A DNA stretch of 64,000 bases from an uncultured Bacteroides sp. (GTDB lineage Bacteria > Bacteroidota > Bacteroidia > Bacteroidales > Bacteroidaceae): positions 62,001 to 126,000 of the forward strand of contig CALUOO010000005.1 in NCBI GenBank assembly GCA_944322345.1. Direction: 5' to 3'. The notes under the pieces are model-generated. The model saw nothing but the letters and a program-made list of their open reading frames with translations. It had not been told where the DNA came from and did no database searches. The position numbers and the translations under genes were made by a program. The stretch's first letter is position 1, and each line of letters starts with the position of its first letter. Below are positions 35,578 through 44,471 of this stretch, in pieces.

Positions 35578-37620
35578 TTAGTCGTAGAAGTTCCATGAAA
35601 GACCAAATTTAAGCAGGCGAGGATTCATCGGATAATGGGGAGCAAAGAAGTAGTTTGATCCTCCCATTCCCTGATTGACGTGATACATCATGACGTAGAA
35701 GCGGGTTCGCTTCAGATGAAGATTGGCATATACATTTACCATGGGATAGCCTCCGATTTCAACTCTGTCGTCTTCCGGCTGGAGATGAAACTGTTGGGTA
35801 GCTGGCATATATGCCGGAGCGTAATATTTAGTGAAATAGCGCATGTCTGCTCCGAGTTGTACGCTTAATACCTTTTTGGCAAGTTTGAATTGTAGATAGA
35901 AATTATGATAAAGCGAGAGTCTTGGCAGAGGTAATATCTCTTTATCGCTAGATTCTTGCCATGTTACCTCGTTGTCTAAATGAAAGATTCCCAGTTTAAA
36001 GTCCTGCTTTAGACAAGCAGAGATGACTTGAAGGCTACCCTCCTTCTGATCGGGTAAGGCATGTTGGTTGAAGTAAGTGTAGTTTTTGATGTTTTCTACT
36101 CCTACTGTCAATCTGGTACGCCATCGTTCGATGTTCAATTCTCCTTCTACGTGGGTGCGGAACTCTTTAGCCATGTCGTCATCCCAGCAGAAATGTTTGG
36201 AATGGTAATGGCGCATATAGAATGGAGCCATCCGGTTACTGATCTCACCGCGTGCTATCAGGTTGACCGTATCTTTCCATAAAGGGAAGTTGAGGTCGAT
36301 ATCTCCTTTTACATTGAATTGTCCGATAGCTGTTCCGGCAAGTCCTACTTCTCCGATAGCGTGATAGTGGAGTACATTACCTTCTCGTTTTGATAATTCT
36401 CCTCCTACGTATATTTCATTTTCTTTATATTCATCTGCACGTAGGCCTTCCATATTCATGAGCGAATATTTGCTCAGTTTATGGGATGCAAAGGCTGTCA
36501 GACCGGCTTTGGCATATTTATTGAATCCTTCCAGAAGGGAGATACCTATAATGTTTTTTACTCCAATATAGATAGTGCTGTCTCGTGTGATAGGACTTTC
36601 TGGGTCAATATATGTATTTTCAAAGAAGTCTTCCACATCATCGTCCGATTTAAAATTATGACGTGCGCGCTCCACTTGCAATGTGTGGATGAAACTGGTT
36701 ACCGGGACAAATTCCTGCTTGGGAGGTGTCGTATCATTTTCTTCTTGAGGGATTTCTTTACTAAAACCAAGGTTGTAACGTTGGGTCATGAAAACATAGA
36801 AACTGTGGTTACGGTTACCGCTGGCATTCAGTTTGGTGGGAATATTAACAGATTCGTATTCCCGTTGTCCTTCAGACATTTCTTCAGGAGCCGTGATGTA
36901 ACGGTCGTCTGCAATTCCTCCATTCTCATTTGTCTTCAGATAGTTGTTGCTATAGATGGCTTGCATTTGATATCTGTCGCCAATGTAGCTTCCGAAAACT
37001 GCAGCATTAAAATAAGAAGTTCCTTGATTGTTGTAATATCCTCGTCCGTACAAGTAGTCTATGTTAAATCCAAAAGCCAGTTTTTTGTTTGCATTAACTG
37101 AAAAATAAGACTTAAAACGTTCCTCTCCATTTACTTTATTCCCGGCTTTATGATATGTCAGGTTGGTATAAGGTACGTTACTGTTAGTGAAATTAAATTC
37201 TGTCGGGCGGACAAAAAAACTTGAAAATGGTTCCATGAAAATAGTAGGCTCAGGATAACGCCGCTCAAAGAAGATACGCGACATTCGTGGTGAACCCATA
37301 TTGGCCAAGTAGTTGTAATGTCCTGTCAATCCTTCAGTAAGGTTGACGTTCTGGAAATGGTGGTATGCAGTATCGGCAGGAATCATTACACGGTCGCCCA
37401 ATTCATTTTTTATACGCCACATATATAATGTAGGTGGTAATCCTTGTACCTCTACATTGGTGCTGTCCAAATTATCCGGCATCATGGAAGGGTCCATTTG
37501 ATTGCCGTATTGGTCGCGACCATTTTCGTCGTATTCACGACCTCCTACATTAAACTGTGCGTAGACCGTAGTCAGACCGGTGATGAAAAGTAATATATAT
37601 GTAAGTAAGACTCGTTTCAT
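35578..37620 (-). CDS. Putative porin (Porin_10-like outer-membrane protein)
   Basis: 680 residues. The signal peptide (MKRVLLTYILLFITGLTTVYAQ, in parts) is followed by a large body of alternating beta strands with aromatic girdle residues and a terminal aromatic motif (LSWNFYD). This fits the Bacteroidetes putative porins (PF14121-like, from memory). It is first in a two-gene unit with the solute-binding protein, and TATCTTTG lies 9 bases before its start on the minus strand (37629-37636). The substrate is unknown. Confidence 0.8.
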   Translation of the reverse strand: MKRVLLTYILLFITGLTTVYAQFNVGGREYDENGRDQYGNQMDPSMMPDNLDSTNVEVQGLPPTLYMWRIKNELGDRVMIPADTAYHHFQNVNLTEGLTGHYNYLANMGSPRMSRIFFERRYPEPTIFMEPFSSFFVRPTEFNFTNSNVPYTNLTYHKAGNKVNGEERFKSYFSVNANKKLAFGFNIDYLYGRGYYNNQGTSYFNAAVFGSYIGDRYQMQAIYSNNYLKTNENGGIADDRYITAPEEMSEGQREYESVNIPTKLNASGNRNHSFYVFMTQRYNLGFSKEIPQEENDTTPPKQEFVPVTSFIHTLQVERARHNFKSDDDVEDFFENTYIDPESPITRDSTIYIGVKNIIGISLLEGFNKYAKAGLTAFASHKLSKYSLMNMEGLRADEYKENEIYVGGELSKREGNVLHYHAIGEVGLAGTAIGQFNVKGDIDLNFPLWKDTVNLIARGEISNRMAPFYMRHYHSKHFCWDDDMAKEFRTHVEGELNIERWRTRLTVGVENIKNYTYFNQHALPDQKEGSLQVISACLKQDFKLGIFHLDNEVTWQESSDKEILPLPRLSLYHNFYLQFKLAKKVLSVQLGADMRYFTKYYAPAYMPATQQFHLQPEDDRVEIGGYPMVNVYANLHLKRTRFYVMMYHVNQGMGGSNYFFAPHYPMNPRLLKFGLSWNFYD

Positions 37621-37628
37621 AATTGGGG

Positions 37629-37636
37629 CAAAGATA
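37629..37636 (-). promoter_or_regulatory. -7 element of the porin gene
   Basis: CAAAGATA on the plus strand reads TATCTTTG on the minus strand, very near the start codon. No -33 element at normal spacing was found. Confidence 0.5.
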
Positions 37637-37732
37637 CTTACTTAAATTGAAAGTTAAGAATTGAGAACTCAAAAATTATGTTGTATCCTTATTGGAAGTA
37701 TGTTTTTCTGAATAAAAAGTATGGATAAAAAG

Positions 37733-37770
37733 AATGAAGCTCCGAAATGATGGTCATCTGGAGCTTCATT
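37733..37770 (-). terminator. Terminator of the kor operon
   Basis: AATGAAGCTCC (37733-37743) pairs with GGAGCTTCATT (37760-37770); on the minus strand the stem is followed by CTTTTTAT, 30 bases after korC. Confidence 0.88.
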
Positions 37771-37799
37771 TATCAATAGATTTATGATGAATGTCTGGA

Positions 37800-38345
37800 C
37801 TATTGTACTTCTTGGATTAATTCCATTCCCTTTTTGATAGCCTCTTCGTTCATGGGAATCAGGTGATGGTGACGTTCGGGGAGAGTTTTCTTCAACCCTT
37901 TTATTACGTTTTCCAATGTTACGATAGGACGCAATTTGAGTAATCCTCCCAAAACGATCATATTGAATGCCTTGGCGTTGTTCATTTCATTGGCGGCATC
38001 CATTGCATCAATTCGATATACTTTGATGTCTTTTCGTGTAGGCGGATGAATGATTCCGTAACCGTCATAAATCAAGATTCCTCCCGGCTTGACTTTACTT
38101 TCAAACTTTTCAAGCGACGGTTGGTTCAAGATGATTGCTGCATCGTATTTGCTAAGAATAGGTGAAGATATCTTCTCATCGCTTACAATGACAGTAACAT
38201 TGGCTGTTCCTCCCCGTTGTTCAGGACCGTAAGCTGGCATCCAGCTGACCTCTTTCCCTTCCATCAGTCCGGAATATGCCAGAATTTTTCCCATAGACAA
38301 GACGCCTTGTCCTCCAAATCCTGCTATAATGATTTCTTCTTTCAT
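37800..38345 (-). CDS. korC: 2-oxoacid:ferredoxin oxidoreductase, gamma subunit
   Basis: 181 residues of the POR/KOR gamma fold, with IIAGFGGQGVLSMGKILAYSG (GGQG motif) and PAYGPEQRGGTANVTV. It completes the alpha-beta-gamma 2-oxoacid:acceptor oxidoreductase encoded upstream. Substrate could be 2-oxoglutarate (KorABC) or branched-chain 2-oxoacids (VorABC); sequence alone does not settle this. It is the last gene of the operon, with a terminator just downstream. Confidence 0.93.
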   Translation of the reverse strand: MKEEIIIAGFGGQGVLSMGKILAYSGLMEGKEVSWMPAYGPEQRGGTANVTVIVSDEKISSPILSKYDAAIILNQPSLEKFESKVKPGGILIYDGYGIIHPPTRKDIKVYRIDAMDAANEMNNAKAFNMIVLGGLLKLRPIVTLENVIKGLKKTLPERHHHLIPMNEEAIKKGMELIQEVQ

Positions 38346-38431
38346 ACTTTTGAGTTCTAAATTATGAGTTCAAAGTTCTAAAGTTTTACGTTTTGAGTCT
38401 TTTATTATTCATAACTCAAAACCTCAAATCT

Positions 38432-39193
38432 TTATTTATCTTTCAGATCGCCTAGCGGATAGAATGGGAACATATTCTCTTCCATCCATTTGTTGGCCTT
38501 CTCTGGGGACATCTTCCAGCCAGAGTTACAAGTAGATACGATTTCTACCAGATTAGATCCTCTTCCGTTCATAGAGTTCTCGAATGCCTTACGGATGGCT
38601 TTCTTGGCTTTTCGGATAGCGGGTACGGACTGTACGGACTGGCGGGTAACGTAGGCTGTTCCTTCCAGCTGAGCGGCAATTTCTGTTATTTTTAAAGGAT
38701 ATCCATGTAAATGCACATCACGACCGTAAGGACAGGTCGCAGTTTTCATGCCTACCAGTGTAGTGGGAGCCATCTGTCCACCAGTCATTCCATAAATGGC
38801 ATTGTTGATAAAGATGATGGTGATGTTTTCCCCTCTGTTCAGGGCATGTATCGTTTCTGCCGTACCAATACAAGCAAGGTCACCGTCTCCCTGATAAGTG
38901 AATACAAGACGGTCTGGCCAGAGGCGTTTGATGGCAGTAGCTAGCGCTGGTGCACGCCCGTGGGCTGCTTCCTGCCAGTCAATATCTAGATAGTTGTAAA
39001 TGAATACAGCACATCCTACAGGTGAGATGCCGATGGCTTTGTTCTCCATTCCCATTTCTTCGATTACCTCGGCAATCAGTTTGTGGACAACTCCGTGACT
39101 GCATCCCGGACAGTAATGCATCGGGTTATCATTCATCAGAGTCGGTTTCTTATAAACCAGATTCTCCGGTTTGATTATCTCTTCTTTGGTCAT
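38432..39193 (-). CDS. korB: 2-oxoacid:ferredoxin oxidoreductase, beta subunit
   Basis: 253 residues with the thiamine diphosphate-binding signature MHYCPGCSHGVVHKL, SPVGCAVF, and YQGDGDLACIGTAE with NNAIYGMTGGQMAPT (GDGD-type motif). It carries out the decarboxylation step with the alpha subunit and passes electrons toward ferredoxin. A gap of 86 bases separates it from korC, and 70 bases from the small membrane protein gene upstream. Confidence 0.95.
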   Translation of the reverse strand: MTKEEIIKPENLVYKKPTLMNDNPMHYCPGCSHGVVHKLIAEVIEEMGMENKAIGISPVGCAVFIYNYLDIDWQEAAHGRAPALATAIKRLWPDRLVFTYQGDGDLACIGTAETIHALNRGENITIIFINNAIYGMTGGQMAPTTLVGMKTATCPYGRDVHLHGYPLKITEIAAQLEGTAYVTRQSVQSVPAIRKAKKAIRKAFENSMNGRGSNLVEIVSTCNSGWKMSPEKANKWMEENMFPFYPLGDLKDK

Positions 39194-39263
39194 ATTCTTT
39201 TGTTTTTTAGAGTGTTGGGGTAGTGTAAATGATTTAACTTTCTTTCCCCTTTCTACTCACTGC

Positions 39264-39440
39264 TTATCTATTGGTGAATCGTATAAAAAACTCCATTAGC
39301 TTAACGAAAAAAGCCGCGCTACATACGTAGATGAATATTTTAAAATCTTCTTTTCCGATGGTAAAGTAGACGATAACTGTCGCTATTGCCAGCAGAATAA
39401 AAAGAATGTTCAATACGTTTCTTATTTTATCGGTATTCAT
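39264..39440 (-). CDS. 58-residue membrane protein inside the kor operon
   Basis: The frame runs from the ATG at 39440 (MNTDKIRNVLNILFILLAIA) to TAA at 39264, with two hydrophobic stretches (about residues 8-28 and 33-48) and a basic end. It begins 6 bases after the alpha-subunit stop and precedes korB by 70 bases, all on the minus strand. It is a compact two-helix membrane protein of no known family. Its place within an oxidoreductase operon hints at membrane linkage of the complex, but this is inference. Confidence 0.65.
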   Translation of the reverse strand: MNTDKIRNVLNILFILLAIATVIVYFTIGKEDFKIFIYVCSAAFFVKLMEFFIRFTNR

Positions 39441-39446
39441 CGGTAT

Positions 39447-40529
39447 TTATTTAATTAGTTTTTCTGTCAGCGCTTCCACAATTTCGTCTGGATCGGGGAC
39501 AATTCCTCCGAGGCGTCCGAAATGTTCTACTTTTACTTTTCCGTTTACAGCTAGGCGGACGTCTTCAATCATTTGTCCGGCATTCAGCTCGGTGACAAGC
39601 ATTCCTTTTACTTTGTCTGCATATGCGGCAATGGCTTTTGTGGGGAACGGCCATAGAGTAATGGGGCGAAGTATTCCGACTTTAACTCCTTTTTCGCGTG
39701 CTATTTCCATTGCTTTCTGTCCGATACGTGCCATTGATCCGAAGGCGACAATAAGATATTCGGCATCTGTACAGTTGATTTCTTCAAACCGTACTTCATT
39801 TTCTTCTATTTCGCGATATTTAGCCTGAAAACGGAGATTGTTTACTTCCATTGCTTCAGGTTTGAGCTCGAGTGAGGTAATAATGTTGGGACGTCTTCCA
39901 CCTGTACGCCCAGTGGTAGCCCATGGACATTGCTCGATGATTTCTGCTTCTGTACGGCGTGGCTTTTGGGGAGGAAGAACTACTTTTTCCATCATTTGCC
40001 CGATGACACCGTCGGCAAGGATAATGGCCGGATTACGGTATTTGAAAGCGAGCTCAAATCCTAGACCGACAAAGTCTGCCATTTCTTGTACCGATGCAGG
40101 GGCAAGTGCAATCAGGCGATAGTCGCCATGTCCACCTCCTTTGACCGTTTGGAAATAATCTGCCTGGCTAGGTTGGATGGTTCCTAGACCGGGACCTCCA
40201 CGCATTACGTTTACAATCAGACAGGGCAGTTCGGCTCCTGCGATGTATGAGATTCCTTCCTGTTTCAGACTGACTCCTGGGCTGGAAGAGGAGGTCATTA
40301 CCATTTTACCGCTTCCTGCACCGCCATATACCATATTGATAGCTGCTACTTCACTTTCTGCTTGTAGTACTACCATGCCTGTTGTCTCCCACGGTTTCAG
40401 TTCTGCCAGTGTTTCCAGTACCTCCGACTGGGGAGTAATCGGGTATCCGAAGTAACCGTCAGCTCCGCAGCGAATAGCTGCATGGGCGATTGCCTCGTTT
40501 CCTTTCATTAATACAACTTCTTCTGCCAT
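39447..40529 (-). CDS. korA: 2-oxoacid:ferredoxin oxidoreductase, alpha subunit
   Basis: 360 residues. Family features are LMKGNEAIAHAAIRCGADGYFGYPITPQSE (read in parts), SSSSPGVSLKQEGISY and MRGGPGLGTIQPSQAD. It forms the core with KorB. Automatic annotation systems often call this paralogue VorB (branched-chain 2-oxoacid). It starts 11 bases after the ferredoxin gene, and a small membrane gene follows closely. Confidence 0.94.
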   Translation of the reverse strand: MAEEVVLMKGNEAIAHAAIRCGADGYFGYPITPQSEVLETLAELKPWETTGMVVLQAESEVAAINMVYGGAGSGKMVMTSSSSPGVSLKQEGISYIAGAELPCLIVNVMRGGPGLGTIQPSQADYFQTVKGGGHGDYRLIALAPASVQEMADFVGLGFELAFKYRNPAIILADGVIGQMMEKVVLPPQKPRRTEAEIIEQCPWATTGRTGGRRPNIITSLELKPEAMEVNNLRFQAKYREIEENEVRFEEINCTDAEYLIVAFGSMARIGQKAMEIAREKGVKVGILRPITLWPFPTKAIAAYADKVKGMLVTELNAGQMIEDVRLAVNGKVKVEHFGRLGGIVPDPDEIVEALTEKLIK

Positions 40530-40540
40530 ATTCGTTTTCT

Positions 40541-40768
40541 TTATTCACATTTTACTTTATATACCGAGATACATCCGTCTGGGCAAACTGTTGCACATGA
40601 GCAGCATCCGTTACATGTATCTTCTTTTGCTTGGTAAGCATAGTTGTAGCCTTTCATGTTTACCTCTTTGTGAAGAGATATGACGTCGAGCGGGCAAGCC
40701 ACAGCACATAGATTGCATCCTTTGCAACGCTCGGTGTCGACTACGATTGCTCCTTTGATCTTTGCCAT
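40541..40768 (-). CDS. korD: Two-cluster 4Fe-4S ferredoxin-like subunit
   Basis: 75 residues with two full cluster motifs, CKGCNLCAVACP (Cys15-Cys25) and CNGCCSCATVCP (Cys52-Cys62). It serves as the delta subunit that takes electrons from the 2-oxoacid oxidoreductase. It lies between the TPR gene and korA. Confidence 0.95.
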   Translation of the reverse strand: MAKIKGAIVVDTERCKGCNLCAVACPLDVISLHKEVNMKGYNYAYQAKEDTCNGCCSCATVCPDGCISVYKVKCE

Positions 40769-40804
40769 AATTTTTGCTTTTTAATTACGTTGTCTTTATT
40801 TCGC

Positions 40805-41086
40805 TTATTGGTTATACATATCTTTATGATAGAAATTCAGGATGTCTATTACCATTTTGCGTGCTTCTGCAGCTGGACTGCAGGGGTTGAGGTCGATGGC
40901 ATACTGATAATTGTCCAATGCTTGTTTCCAGTTCCCTTTTTTCCGATAGGCATTTCCCCGCAGATAGTAAAGTGTATCGCACGGACATTCGGGTGAGGGG
41001 CAGGCAAGGAGTTGATCTAACTGTTCGATAGCCTTGTCTATTTCACCTTTGGCAATCAGTTCCTTTAGCATATCTGTCTGATTCAT
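40805..41086 (-). CDS. Small TPR protein, first gene of the kor operon
   Basis: 93 residues with about two TPR units (for example YYLRGNAYRKKGNWKQALDN and a preceding IDKAIEQLDQLLA). It starts the kor operon, 36 bases before the ferredoxin gene, and could help assemble the complex; no direct evidence. A -7-like element, TAACTTTG on the minus strand, is at 41122-41129. Confidence 0.85.
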   Translation of the reverse strand: MNQTDMLKELIAKGEIDKAIEQLDQLLACPSPECPCDTLYYLRGNAYRKKGNWKQALDNYQYAIDLNPCSPAAEARKMVIDILNFYHKDMYNQ

Positions 41087-41121
41087 ATTGAGCCATGCTT
41101 ATTATTTGAACTTACAAAACG

Positions 41122-41129
41122 CAAAGTTA
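41122..41129 (-). promoter_or_regulatory. -7 element ahead of the kor operon
   Basis: CAAAGTTA on the plus strand reads TAACTTTG on the minus strand, 36 bases before the TPR gene. No -33 element at normal spacing was found. Confidence 0.45.
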
Positions 41130-41237
41130 GTTTTAATTTGTAGAAAAGTGTGAATTGAAGAACAAAAAAAGATTAAATGCCGATTTGTCTTTATTCCGTT
41201 TCTCAATGATTTGTAGCTCGTTGGTTTCCCCCCTTTT

Positions 41238-41330
41238 GTTCGTTGCCTATGGAACTTTTTGTTCATTGCCTATGGAACTGTGAGTACGATGCGATGAAAC
41301 TTTGCGTTCGTTGCAACAGAGAATCAATAT
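41238..41330. repeat. Intergenic array D: degenerate 22-23-base units
   Basis: Units begin at 41238, 41261, 41284 and 41306. The first two read GTTC, GTTGCCTATG or ATTGCCTATG, then GAAC, so each is a small palindrome; the later two have drifted. The array sits between the divergent kor and ravA genes. The rest of this 378-base gap holds the two promoters. Confidence 0.6.
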
Positions 41331-41406
41331 TCAGTGAAACTTTATGACGTATTATTCCTGTTGTTAATCAGATAGATACGGTAAAGTGAATTGTACGTTA
41401 TTTTTA

Positions 41407-41439
41407 TTTTGGCTGTTCCGGAAAAAATATATAGGTTTG
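41407..41439 (+). promoter_or_regulatory. Promoter of ravA-viaA
   Basis: TTTTG (41407-41411), 20 bases, then TAGGTTTG (41432-41439), 25 bases before ravA. Confidence 0.65.
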
Positions 41440-41464
41440 CATACACAAAAGACAATGTATAGGT

Positions 41465-43015
41465 ATGGAGATAAAAGAGCGTATCCAATTGCTCATAAAG
41501 CAAATGAACAAGGGAATTTACGAAAAGGAAACGGAAATAGGGCTCTCGTTGTTAGCAGCACTTGCAGGAGAAAGTGTGCTATTATTAGGACCTCCGGGAG
41601 TTGCAAAGTCGATGGTGGCACGGAGGCTGAAACGAGCTTTCCGGCAGGCATTATCGTTCGAATATCTGATGTCGCGTTTCTCTACACCTGACGAAATTTT
41701 TGGCCCCGTCAGCATCAGTCGGCTAAAGGCATCCGATAAATATGAACGGGTAGTGGATGGATATCTCCCAACGGCAGACGTGGTCTTTCTCGATGAAATT
41801 TGGAAAGCAGGACCTGCTATTCAGAATACGTTGCTGACAGTAATCAATGAGAAACTTTTTCGCAATGGCGATCGTGAATTACATCTGCCACTTAAGTTGC
41901 TTGTGGCAGCGAGTAATGAACTTCCTGCACAAGGTGAGGGACTAGAGGCGTTATGGGACAGATTTCTGATACGTATTGTCTGTACCTGCATTAAACAGGA
42001 AGAGACATTCTATCAGATGCTTCTTGATGATGGAGAAGATGAGCAAATGGAAACATCTCCACTACAGATTACGAATGAAGAATATGAAACGTGGCAAACG
42101 CAGATTCGTCAGGTGACTCTATCGAAGGAGGTGTTGAAGTGTATCACTGCGATTCGTCGAGATTTGTGTAATGTAGAAGTAGGGAGCGATGGAATACATC
42201 GTGACGTCTATGTGAGCGATCGTCGTTGGAAAAATATCGTACGTCTTTTAAAAACGTCGGCCTTTATGCATGGACGCTCAGAGGTCGAAGTAGTGGATCT
42301 TCTGCCAATTTATCATTGCTTGTGGAATGAAATGAACGAGCGAGAGGGAACTCGTCAAGTTGTCATACGTTCATTATTCTCTTCTTATCTTGTCAGCCTA
42401 GTCGAAATGAACAAAGCTCTGAAGGCTGATCTTCGGGTAAGCTGTGTTCATAAGGCATTGGAACAGGCTCGTCGTGATGGTGATCACCGTGACGATGATT
42501 TGGCTATTACGGATTATTTCTATTATCAAATAGAAAATCATGGTACTGGAAACACCTATATTTTCATTGTCGATTTCAAGAATTTGAAAGAAAATGATCA
42601 TTCACGAGCTCCTCAGAGGGGAGTGATGTATGCAGATCCTTTAAATCCGAAACGGACCATTATTCGGTCCTTCTCTGCTTCTGAGCAACTATTGAAAGAG
42701 GGAGCTGAACAGGTCATGCTGTTCAGAGACGATCGTCATATCTATATTAATGGTGTCCGTTTTCCAATGAAGCGGCTGAAGCGTGGAGAGCAACAGCAAT
42801 TATGTGCAGGCAGTCTGTCTGTTACTGACCGTGATTACGAATCGGAACTAGAATGTCTGAACACTGCACTTGGTTGTCGGATGAAAGAACTTTCGGAAAA
42901 TATGTTTATTACAGCTGATGACCGTCGAGACATTGAGCTGCAAGTTGCACAGATTCGGAAAGAAATTGCATGGGCACGGGTAGATGTACGTAAATTGAAG
43001 TACGGAGATGAGTAG
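41465..43015 (+). CDS. ravA: MoxR-family AAA+ ATPase RavA
   Basis: 516 residues. The AAA+ core shows Walker A GPPGVAKS (residues 42-49), Walker B VVFLDE (106-111), a sensor-like VAASNELP and an arginine-rich WDRFLIRI segment. The C-terminal part is the extra discoidal domain of RavA proteins. In E. coli, RavA works with ViaA in respiration-linked and stress pathways. viaA overlaps it by 8 bases, so the pair is co-translated. Confidence 0.93.
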   Translation: MEIKERIQLLIKQMNKGIYEKETEIGLSLLAALAGESVLLLGPPGVAKSMVARRLKRAFRQALSFEYLMSRFSTPDEIFGPVSISRLKASDKYERVVDGYLPTADVVFLDEIWKAGPAIQNTLLTVINEKLFRNGDRELHLPLKLLVAASNELPAQGEGLEALWDRFLIRIVCTCIKQEETFYQMLLDDGEDEQMETSPLQITNEEYETWQTQIRQVTLSKEVLKCITAIRRDLCNVEVGSDGIHRDVYVSDRRWKNIVRLLKTSAFMHGRSEVEVVDLLPIYHCLWNEMNEREGTRQVVIRSLFSSYLVSLVEMNKALKADLRVSCVHKALEQARRDGDHRDDDLAITDYFYYQIENHGTGNTYIFIVDFKNLKENDHSRAPQRGVMYADPLNPKRTIIRSFSASEQLLKEGAEQVMLFRDDRHIYINGVRFPMKRLKRGEQQQLCAGSLSVTDRDYESELECLNTALGCRMKELSENMFITADDRRDIELQVAQIRKEIAWARVDVRKLKYGDE

Positions 43016-44453
43016 TTTGCAGTACACCTTATCTTTCTATGTACAGGCATTAGAGCGATTCATACAGACGGGTGAGTGTGCCCGTACCGATTCCGATGCA
43101 TTATATGCTTATTTGTTGTCTGTCATGAACGATCCGATGATTCGTGTGCAGGTCTTGAGTAGCGATGTATGTGCTCGTGTTTTTTATGATACGATGCTTC
43201 GGTTTGTGCAACAGAGTCTGGATGATAAACGATACAACTTGCAAAAAAGCCAGTCGGAATTGAAAGGAATGGAACTGGTGTTGGAGTGGTCACTTGCTAA
43301 GAAAAAATATGGTTGGCAGGCGTTGATTCAAGAGATAGACAGCAAATATCAGCGCTATGGTTTCGACTGTCAGTTTTATCAGTCGTTGTTTTCCGATGGA
43401 AAAAGTTATGCTGATACTGATATCTGGGAAAAAATGGTGAACGATTGGCGAGAGGCTTTTCAACGTAAACAGCAAGAAGAGCATAGAAAAAACATAGAGC
43501 AACGAAAAGATATAGTGGAAAAGAGGATGCGTGCGAGTCTCAAGAGCATTCCAGAGTATTTGTCGGTTAATGGAATAGATGAGGAGGAGTTCTTTCAGGC
43601 GTGGGGACTGATGGACGGTATTTGGAATACGGTGGACTTCGAGCGGTTGCGTAAAGTGGTTCGGATACAGAAAGAGTATCCTGAAATACTCAAAGTCGCT
43701 CAGAAAATGGGACGAATAGCAGAAGATGATGGAAAAGAACGATTAATGGTCTCGCAGGGACAGACATATCGATTAGAACATTCCTCCAAGTGTGATATAG
43801 CAGGTATTACAGTGGGGAATGATCTGAATGCCCTATTGCCATCAGAATGGGCACAATGTGCTGATGAAGAGTTAGAGGCATTATTTGTTTATAAGTATCT
43901 TACTGGCAAGTTGCAGAATTTTCGGTATAAGTCGGAAATTATGCAACCATCGAGGCGACTGGAATTTAAGCCTTCAGTGTCTAAAGGTCCGATGATTGTC
44001 TGTCTGGATACTTCAGGAAGCATGGTTGGAAAACCTGAAAAAATAGCTAGTTCTTTGATGATAAAGTTGCTCGAAATTGCCGATAGGCAGAAAAGGGATT
44101 GTTATTTGATAGCATTCTCTGTTTCGATTCGTCCGATTGATGTTCGTAAAGAACGCATGCGTTTGCTCGATTTCTTTTCTTCAACTTCTTGTGGAGATAC
44201 AAATGCTACTCGAATGTTGGAAGAAGTTTTTCGGTTGTTACAATCCAGCCGTAAATATATGAATGCAGATGTGCTGTGGATAAGTGACTTTAAGATTCCG
44301 CATGTTTCAGAGGATTTATTGGATTGTTTCCGAAAATATCGTTTGATGAATACTCGTTTTTATGGGTTACAGGTAGGAACAGCTAAAAATCATTGGGAAA
44401 ATTATTTCGATAATCTATACAAAATAGATTATTCGGTTTCACGTAAATATTGA
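43008..44453 (+). CDS. viaA: ViaA, VWA-domain partner of RavA
   Basis: 481 residues. The C-terminal von Willebrand A domain shows the metal-binding MIDAS sequence IVCLDTSGSMVG (D-T-S-G-S, about residue 330 on), with a later Thr and Asp pair. The N-terminal half is helical and charged, as in ViaA. It binds and stimulates RavA in E. coli. Start overlaps ravA end by 8 bases. Confidence 0.92.
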   Translation: MSSLQYTLSFYVQALERFIQTGECARTDSDALYAYLLSVMNDPMIRVQVLSSDVCARVFYDTMLRFVQQSLDDKRYNLQKSQSELKGMELVLEWSLAKKKYGWQALIQEIDSKYQRYGFDCQFYQSLFSDGKSYADTDIWEKMVNDWREAFQRKQQEEHRKNIEQRKDIVEKRMRASLKSIPEYLSVNGIDEEEFFQAWGLMDGIWNTVDFERLRKVVRIQKEYPEILKVAQKMGRIAEDDGKERLMVSQGQTYRLEHSSKCDIAGITVGNDLNALLPSEWAQCADEELEALFVYKYLTGKLQNFRYKSEIMQPSRRLEFKPSVSKGPMIVCLDTSGSMVGKPEKIASSLMIKLLEIADRQKRDCYLIAFSVSIRPIDVRKERMRLLDFFSSTSCGDTNATRMLEEVFRLLQSSRKYMNADVLWISDFKIPHVSEDLLDCFRKYRLMNTRFYGLQVGTAKNHWENYFDNLYKIDYSVSRKY

Positions 44454-44471
44454 TCTTTTCATGTAAATTCT

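Noticed and set aside
36481-37101. 206-codon plus-strand frame inside the porin gene
   Set aside because: Shadow of the minus-strand porin; no recognisable domain.
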